Source: Paulownia fortunei
Lineage: Eukaryota > Streptophyta > Magnoliopsida > Lamiales > Paulowniaceae
Length of the DNA stretch: 64,000 nt
Direction of reading: 5' to 3'
NCBI GenBank assembly: GCA_019321725.1
Contig: CM033105.1
Span: forward strand, 17,639,861-17,703,860
Position numbers and translations under genes: made by a program. Positions 57,248 through 64,000 of this stretch are shown here, piece after piece. How positions within the stretch are numbered: the stretch's first letter is position 1; the number at the start of each line of letters is the position of its first letter. A model generated the notes under the pieces. That model saw only the letters and a program-made list of their open reading frames with translations. It was not told the origin of the DNA and made no database searches.

Positions 57248-58000
57248 TTAGCCATAGATGCAAGATAATATTATAACCTATGTTTGAACTTATCCCATTT
57301 GTCAACAAGATAAGGTGGACCATCATAAGAAAACAGGCTTGTTGAAGCGACTTCCCACCCTGAAGAGACCCTGAGAGAGTGTACCAATGGACTACACTAC
57401 TGGATTCCCTAAGGTGGGAGAGTTAGGCACCATTCTTGTTGTGGTGGACATTTTTCAAAATATACCACTTTCATCAAAAACCCCAAGTTCATTTATATAG
57501 AAGGACAACTCAGTTTTCTTCAAACATATTAAATTAAAATATTGGGAACTGCCAAAAGATATCATTAGTAATTGAGGTTCTCATTTTACTGGCATTTTCT
57601 ATATCAAGCTTCCTTAGTTTCATACTGAACATAAACTCAAGCTATTATACACCCAGACGGAGAGCTTCAATTCTATGTAAGAATGCCTTTGACACTTTGT
57701 GCATGATCCTTAAAATGATTGGATAAAGCTTTTAGATTTTTCTGAATTGTGCTTCAATACTTAGATAACAGGAGTGCTTTCAAGATTGTTACTCCTTCAC
57801 ACTGATCATACCCCTATAAAGTGTGAGATATACATATCTAGAAGTTTATCCTAGGAATGGAGGTAATTTATTGAGATAGCTAGAAGTTACTAAGAGAAAG
57901 CTCAAATGTGAATGAAGAAACATGCAGACTAAAATTGTGGTTTCCTTGATTTTTAGGTAGGAGATGTGGTACTCATAATGGTCCCTGATCTATCCTAGAT
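57248..58000 (+). pseudogene. Chromovirus integrase core
   Basis: CQQDKVDHHKKTGLL (end of the zinc-binding part), then SVPMDYTTGFPKVGELGTIL with VVVD, the first part of the catalytic core. Later GSHFTGIFY replaces the usual DPRFTGKFW, with a stop before it, and the catalytic Glu region is unreadable. Beyond 57700 only short matches remain. Confidence 0.75.
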
Positions 58001-58254
58001 TTTTGAAGGCATCTAGATAAGATATCCTAGATTGGTGTAGAAGTACATCAAACTATTTCCTATCAATAATCATATAGGGAAGGTCACCTAAAAAATTGAA
58101 CTTCTTCTTTAAAGTCCCAAAATATCCTCCATGTAAGCCAATTAAAGATATTTTCTATAGATCTAAAAAATCCAGCTCTTAACCAGCCAAGCTATCCATA
58201 GTTAGAGTTGAAGAAGACCAAGAAGAGTGGCATAATTCTATTCTAAACAACCAA

Positions 58255-58375
58255 GTAACAAACTCAACAAAGAAGACAGATGATGAGTACTTGGTGGAAT
58301 GGAGAGGATGTAGCATTAAGGAGAACACTTGGGAATGTGGGATGGACCTCCAGGCATTCAAACCTATGATCGAAG
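58255..58375 (+). pseudogene. Chromodomain of the chromovirus
   Basis: The plus strand gives DDEYLVEWRGCSIKENTWE followed by a helix-like LQAFKPMIEAYH. The YLVKWxG...xxTWE signature defines chromodomains, which in these elements steer integration by binding modified histone H3. The aromatic positions are retained; the stretch is open (58291-58518) but detached from the rest of pol by stops. Confidence 0.85.
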
Positions 58376-58449
58376 CATATCATGCTTTATTGATGCTGAG
58401 GATGTCGCCATCCCTACTTGACCCCCTTGATGCACCACCTATTGTTGGG

Positions 58450-58814
58450 CAAGCAGCCCCGCGACAACCTTCATGGGTGGGCCTCAAACTTCATGGAGAA
58501 TATCAACACACCATATGAAGTCCATAAGTGTAGGCCTTTTGTAACCTTTTGTTGTAAATAGTTGTGTAACAATAGGTTGTGTACCTCAATTTTCTATTGC
58601 TTATTGTTGTCACAAATCATTTTATTTCCTATCTCATTTGGGAATGGGTATTTGAAGCTAATTGCTATTGAGCCTTGTTGGAGTCATCTTGCTTCAACCA
58701 TTGTAATCAAAGATGCATTGTAATTATTGTCATTATCAATGAAATGAAGATTATTCACTTTTAACTATGCCTCGATAAGTGTTCTATCAGTTTAATATGT
58801 TTCTATATTCTTAC
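58450..58814 (+). repeat. 3' LTR of the chromovirus (approximate limits)
   Basis: See the partner at 42455-42815. It directly follows the chromodomain end with little spacer, and ends near TTCTTAC where an Athila-like LTR begins. Confidence 0.65.
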
Positions 58815-60074
58815 TGTTGTGGAATTTAGTAAACGCAAGTGCACGTTATCATTAACAAATAAAAAAGTGATAAGTAGAGTATCGTTCCCACAAGAACTGA
58901 TGAATTATTAAATATTGAAATTATGTTAACTCTAATTTTATTTGAATAAATGCAAGAATGTGTTGGTGATTATAAACTAAACTAATAACCAAAAGCAATA
59001 AATGATGGAATTCAATAATTTAAAGACCTAAGGTTATGATTTCTCCATAATTAGTCCGAATTAAATAATTTATCTCATCAATCTCAATTTGTTTCCCAAG
59101 TAAAAGTCGAGAATCTCTAAATTATCCACTAATCTCTCCCAAGTTCTAATAAAAATATCATCAATTGCTAACTCACTATATTCCTATGTGAATTACAACA
59201 ATCAACAATTCATTAAGTTCTATGGATCTCAAACATGACTACACAAACCATGTAAGTATATTCCCGTCTCACATGTAATTTATGATTTTTTACATATAGA
59301 ACTAAACACATATATTACCTCTGGGGTCAATATAATTAGCAAATCATTCAATTAGTAGCCAAATAATTGAAAGTATTAAGAATCATGTAGAAAACTCAAC
59401 TTAAAAAATAAATCAAGAATTGAATTGATAAAAATATTCAAAATATTTTAATTAGATTATATCACAACCCTAAAAAAAAAAAATTAGTTCATGGGGAAAT
59501 GAAAGACAAATTAACAATATTCATGAACATAATCAAAGAAAGAAAGAGGGAAATAAAAAAGAACTTAGAAGTAGGATGAATTTCTTCTCTTGTGATGTCT
59601 TCTTGTCAAATATTGGAAGATATCTCTCATCTTCTTTTCCCTTTTCTCTTCTTCTTTCTTCTTCTTGGCTTTTTCTTTCTTGGCTTTTTTTTTACCCATA
59701 TTCTCTCTAAAACTGATTTGGAGACTTTTGAAATGTCAAAAATTAAATGGGAGATGTCTTAAAGAGGGCCAAATAACCATTTTGCCCTTAAAATCCCATC
59801 TAGCTAGGCACTACATTCCAATAGCTACAATACCTAGGCGCTGCTTTTCCAGTGCCTAGACGCTATAGCTATTGTACTCGACCCGAATTTTTTTTTTCTG
59901 CAGGAAAAATGTAGGTTGAATGTAGATTTTTGTATATTTAAGTAACATTCTTCCTTCATCTGCAAATCTGCAAAATAACATTAAAAACAATGATAAAACT
60001 CACAAATATCTTAAAAAATAGTAAAAAAGTTAAGTAAATGGTACTCAATTAATGAGTATAAAATCCACTAATCA
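58815..60074 (-). repeat. LTR of an Athila-like Ty3/gypsy element
   Basis: On the minus strand it starts TGATTAGTGGATTTTATACT and ends CCACAACA. The minus strand near 58870-58900 has TTCTTGTGGGAACGATACTC, a word typical of Athila LTR ends. The length of 1260 bp fits. The flanking 5-mers (CTTAC and AATAC) do not match, consistent with one LTR of a truncated element, not a solo LTR. A CT-rich stretch lies at 59580-59680. Confidence 0.6.
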
Positions 60075-61247
60075 AATACCTCAAAACTTAATATTTTGTT
60101 AGTCTTTGAGCAAAAGAAAGAAATAAAACAAGTAAAATAATAAGTGAAAATCAAACCAACTAACCAAATGTCATCAAGATGCCTGATTTCAACTCAAGTG
60201 TCAAATTTACCTATTTTTAAATTTTTTGAGTGTATGTGTGTATCTAGCCTCTTATACTTAACTTTTTGCTATTCAGAATGATTTATGCAAGCTCACAATA
60301 AAATCACTGGTATCTTATTTATGTGCTTTAGAATTTCATAGGCTTGTTTTTTTATCACTCTCTACTAATGTAGACTAATACAACATCAAAGATCATTAGG
60401 TCTTTGAAAGCTTGTAAAGTGTGGCTAAGGTAATGATATGATAAAAATAATATAGTGACTCAAATTACTCATAGCACACAACTATTCTATAAGCTTATTG
60501 ATAAACACCACCACATCTTCATGAGTTTTTTATCTTTTGATTTGTCATACCACTTTATTCATTAAACTCCTTTTTTTTTTTTTGAAGTGCTATACCCCCA
60601 AACTTATTTGTTTTTATGAACAATGGGTGTTGCACTCTTTTCTCATTTCTTTATAATTTTTTTTGGAGTTTTGTACAAATCACCATATTTTTTTTAAAAC
60701 CACTTTTAATTTTTAAAATAATTTTACTAGAATAGCCATGAGTTGAGTGTAAGGTAATATGTAAGATAAAAAAAATTCAATTCTTTGGCTGAGGTTGATT
60801 TTTGTAGGGTGACAAAAAAATAGCTCAATAGACTCAACGAGGGGATACAATGGATTAAACATCATAAATAGGATGACTTGAAAGGTCAAAAAGTCCAAAA
60901 ATGGCTAAATCACTTCCCTAACATTATGTAGTCTAGGATTTCACCTTGAGTGATAATCAAACAAGTTCTAAAATTTTATGAGATCTAAAAAAAACATATC
61001 GAGTTCACATAAACTTTTTCTAAGCAAACAGAAAAACCATATGTTCAAGGCTATGTGCTTAATATGTCAAAGAATTACAAGAAATGTAAAAATTGCCACA
61101 AGAGTCAAGTACATACATAAGCACAACATTCATCAATTTAAAAAAATTAAAAACAAACAAAATCAAATGAAGCACATACATCCACCCACAAACTTAGAAC
61201 TAACATTATCCTTAATGTTAAATAAAGCAAGATAAGGTATAGAAGAC
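60075..61247 (-). other. 3' internal sequence of the Athila-like element
   Basis: On the minus strand a purine-rich run precedes the LTR (AAGTTTTGAGGTATT). Further in, TTTTGAAGTGCTATACCCCC at about 60583 on the plus strand is a repeated word of gypsy 3' regions. No pol domain is present; the element is cut at 61247 by the copia LTR. Confidence 0.45.
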
Positions 61248-63263
61248 TATTGGGTTCGCACAATTCCAGAAAATATATACGCAGCGAAATTTAAAAATTT
61301 TCAAAAATATAAATATACATTACATCACATGTAATAAAACGAATCCCGAAACCCTTTCGCAATTATTCAGTTGTGTGTTTTCTGATACTTAAAACAAGAA
61401 TATTTCAGAAAATCTTACCTTAATTTATACTCTGCCTGATGTAGGAATTGAAACTATTCAAATCATTATCCTAACACGAATGAATTTCCAAGTTCTTCAA
61501 TTCAAATCCCTTTGATTAAAAATTGATTTACTTATAGGATCTCAAATATTATCCTTCTATCGGTATCCGCAACATGGATGCAAGAACACACTAACAATTA
61601 GTGTTTTAGGAGTTTAATTTAATTATTAATTCAAAATTTGAATCAAAAAATAAACTAGGTAAAAAGTTGATGAACTTTTGGAGATTGAAAAGAAAAGAAG
61701 AGACGAATTTTTGGAGATAAAGAAAACCATTTTTCTGCAAGAGAGAGGGGCTACTTTTTGCCTTTTTCTCGCAAAAATCCACTGTAAAAATTCCCCAAAA
61801 ATGTTCAAGAAGTTTGCCAATAAAGGTTACCACATGTCTTTTTTATGTAGAATTCTTCTTCCTTTGTTATCTCCAACTCTTTTAAAAAATTTCCTTATCT
61901 CATAAGAACTTTCTTTTTTTCTTATTACCTCTGATAAATTGAATTCTCCATCCAGCTTCCTCTAGGAATTGGATTCCCAAAATGAACTTCCTACAAGCCC
62001 ACACCTAATGGGTTTAGGCCTAATTAATCAATTAGGCTCTAGTTTAATTGATCGAATCAATTAAATTAATTCATCTAATTAATTATGTCCATCTTAATTA
62101 ATTGATTCAATCAATTAATCTAATTAATTAATTGAATTAATTCCATACTTGAATTAATTTAAGCTCCATTAATTAATCACATTAATTAATTCAATCCAAC
62201 ACTTGGATTAATTGTTAGGTTAGAAATGGACTTGTCCAAATTTTGTATGTAACCCCTTAGGTTCACTCTAAACTAGCCGATGGCTCACAACTCTTGTGAC
62301 TTAGTTAAATAATTAATTATTTTGATTAATTAATTCTCTTGGAATTAACCCATTAATTTCAAGTACCCACAAGTCATGAGAAGCACTTAGCAATACATCA
62401 TGATTCCTAAACTTAGGTGAATGTGCGAACCTATTTCAATTATGAATACCATACACGTACGATTATTTCATCATCTAATCTTCCAATTGAGCCTGGGGCA
62501 TGAATGATTAGTCAAAACCCCGTTAGCTAAATAACTATATTTCCATTTCTAATAGCTTGACTCGGTGATGAACAATTAGAAAACCCCACGTCTAATTTTC
62601 ATCCAACCTTGGTCAATGATTTTTTAGTCAAGTACAGTGGAACACATAGAAGATTTACCTATTCATCTAGACAGGTAACAGATCCTTTATTGATTACTTA
62701 TTAATCTCCATACATGAAAATATTACACCCAATGTAAACCTCTTGTGATTGTCATACAATAGAAAAATACATCAAAGTGCAATATGTTATGCACAAGATT
62801 ACTATAGTGCCTTAAGTCTAAGTACTAATTCTTGCACTATTGCAACGAAAAAATTTTCATTCGACAATAGAATATTTCCAATTGAGAATTTTTAGGTGGG
62901 GTAGTTTAGTGCACTTGTTCCCTAACAAGTACCCGCTAGTATCTCCACACTAATACCTATGGAACAAAACATTCTTCTTTCAAACATGCATCGTATGTGC
63001 AAGTCTCAATGGGATCAATAATATCCCATCTCTTGATCCTTGACTTGAAATATTTTAAGACCGCAGTCTTAGAGGCATATTCCACGATCACTATAATATG
63101 CGCGATCATGTCCCATAACTATGTATGATCTAAGACTTCATCTAATTCTTATGATGAATTTAAGATAAAGATTGTCATTTAAATGATATTAATATGAATA
63201 AGAATGATTCGCAATAGTATAAAAATGACCAGATCATTTGCCTCGCCGGACACTACTCTAACA
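61248..63263 (-). repeat. 3' LTR of a large-LTR copia element
   Basis: On the minus strand it starts TGTTAGAGTAGTGTCCGG (63263) and ends GCGAACCCAATA (61248); about 2016 bp. It is of the same family as the solo LTR at 43159-45235. The AATTAATTNAATTAATT-rich middle (62040-62190) matches the AT-rich middle of the solo LTR. Confidence 0.8.
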
Positions 63264-64000
63264 ATCTTCCACTTGCCCTAGAGACAATTGTCCTCATATT
63301 AGGACCCAGCTTCCCCAAGAAGTCCTTCAAATACTTATCTAAAGGGTTAAATCAGTGGGTTTGCTATATTTTCTATCGAGGCAAATCTTTCCACGCTAAC
63401 GTTGCCTCACCAATGATTTTCAAAATTATAATATCATTAATCTATTTCTGTTTGAATCCTTTGATGAGATCTTGGCTTCTTTGCTTGTGCAATAGCCCCC
63501 ATTGTTATTGCAGTACTCCAGTACTCAATCAACAATGGTTAGAACTATATCCAACACTTTGATTGAGTTTTATATCCAAATAGTCCATTTTCACAACATC
63601 ACATGCCTTGATGTATTAAATCATGGTGGTAGAATCCATGGTTGTTACAAGTTTGAAACTCTTTCCAATTGATCGTCCTACTATTTAGGATGAACACGAA
63701 TCTAGACATAGACTTCAAGTTATCTATTTAGACTAAAAACTAGATGAAACATCTTAGTTTCAGTTCTCCATAACCGTACTCCAAGAAGAAATCCTTAGTG
63801 CTTCATAAATACTAAAAATCATCTTTATAGCTTCCAACACTTTTCACATTGTATTAACTGATATATGCTCATGATACTCTGAACATTTTTTATATCAAAT
63901 CTTGTACATAGATTTGCATATTTTATGCTTCCTATCAAGGATTCATAAAGTATGTGAGTCATTCTATTTCTTTTAAAAGTCCTTAGCGATGTGAACTTCA
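63264..64000 (-). pseudogene. Copia pol C-terminus (reverse transcriptase end, RNase H), cut by window end
   Basis: The polypurine tract GGGCAAGTGGAAGAT (minus strand) abuts the LTR at 63264. Upstream in the element, the minus strand carries the copia RNase H motif NNNGAIAQAKKPRSHQR (about 63480-63530). Nearer the window end are GSIMYAM and the lead into KxCWKLYKDDF, equivalent to the reverse transcriptase-RNase H linker. Several stops and frame changes are present. The 5' LTR lies outside the window. Confidence 0.78.

Larger units (their letters stand above)
42455..58814 (+). mobile_element. Ty3/gypsy chromovirus, decayed and multiply interrupted
   Basis: Related LTR sequences at both ends and, in order on the plus strand, gag (43.0-46.3 kb), protease (46.6-47.1), reverse transcriptase (47.8-48.45), RNase H (55.9-56.2), integrase (56.5-58.0) and a chromodomain (58.26-58.37). 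The chromodomain and PR-RT-RH-INT order define the chromovirus group. Four foreign insertions split it: 43159-45235, about 47080-47720, 48458-55860 and 56641-57239. Removing them leaves about 5.7 kb, a normal size for this group. All domains carry stops or frameshifts. Confidence 0.85.

Noticed and set aside
58815..60074. Solo LTR with target duplication
   Set aside because: The flanking 5-mers do not match and internal-like sequence continues to the right, so it is called one LTR of a truncated element.
61626..61905. Overlapping frames on both strands in the copia LTR
   Set aside because: They lie inside an LTR and show no domain.

Overview
The window is AT-rich nuclear DNA of a flowering plant, probably a eudicot. 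This rests on two spliced plant genes, the plant lineages of LTR retrotransposons present (Sirevirus, Tat, chromovirus, Athila-like), hAT-type miniature elements, a tRNA-derived SINE and an endogenous caulimovirid. I found no prokaryotic genes, CRISPR arrays or tRNA genes. Only two genes look intact; nearly everything else is layered transposon sequence in different stages of decay.

Left arm (1-17.5 kb): a hAT-like miniature element; a 6.25-kb Sirevirus-type Ty1/copia element on the minus strand (1943-8193, flanked by ATTTT) that has lost most of integrase and reverse transcriptase; a Tat-type Ty3/gypsy relic on the minus strand (8.6-16.1 kb) split by a second, short-LTR copia element (10208-15036, flanked by CATAG/CGTAG); then a plus-strand RNase H relic of a LINE. 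From 17.5 to 29.4 kb there are no recognisable protein genes, but there are local duplications, homopolymer runs, a SINE and terminal-inverted-repeat (TIR) elements.

Gene island (29.4-40 kb): a four-exon protein phosphatase 2C gene (+, 392 aa) faces a two-exon glycerol-3-phosphate-transporter-like MFS gene (-, 528 aa), tail to tail. Between them lies a decayed second copy of the transporter's exon 2.

Right arm (42-64 kb): a plus-strand Ty3/gypsy chromovirus of about 16 kb, including a chromodomain, is broken by at least four later insertions: a 2.1-kb solo copia LTR in gag (flanked by ATCTG), a miniature element before reverse transcriptase, a 7.4-kb unit between reverse transcriptase and RNase H, and a 0.6-kb hAT miniature element in integrase (flanked by GCTTACTA). 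An Athila-like LTR with adjoining internal sequence and the 3' end of a large copia element (-) follow and run off the window.

The most interesting object is the 7.4-kb unit at 48458-55860. It contains a near-complete but decayed caulimovirid genome: tRNA-Met primer site, ORF I, coat protein with zinc knuckle, movement protein, protease-RT-RNase H, a possible transactivator, and a promoter with a poly(A) signal. It is bracketed by imperfect ~100-bp terminal inverted repeats made of ~31-bp subrepeats and by a 9-bp target duplication (ATCTAATAA), which is the signature of a Mutator-like (MULE) element. A viral genome carried inside MULE-type termini would be an unusual mobile configuration. All calls are from reading the sequence; no database search was run.
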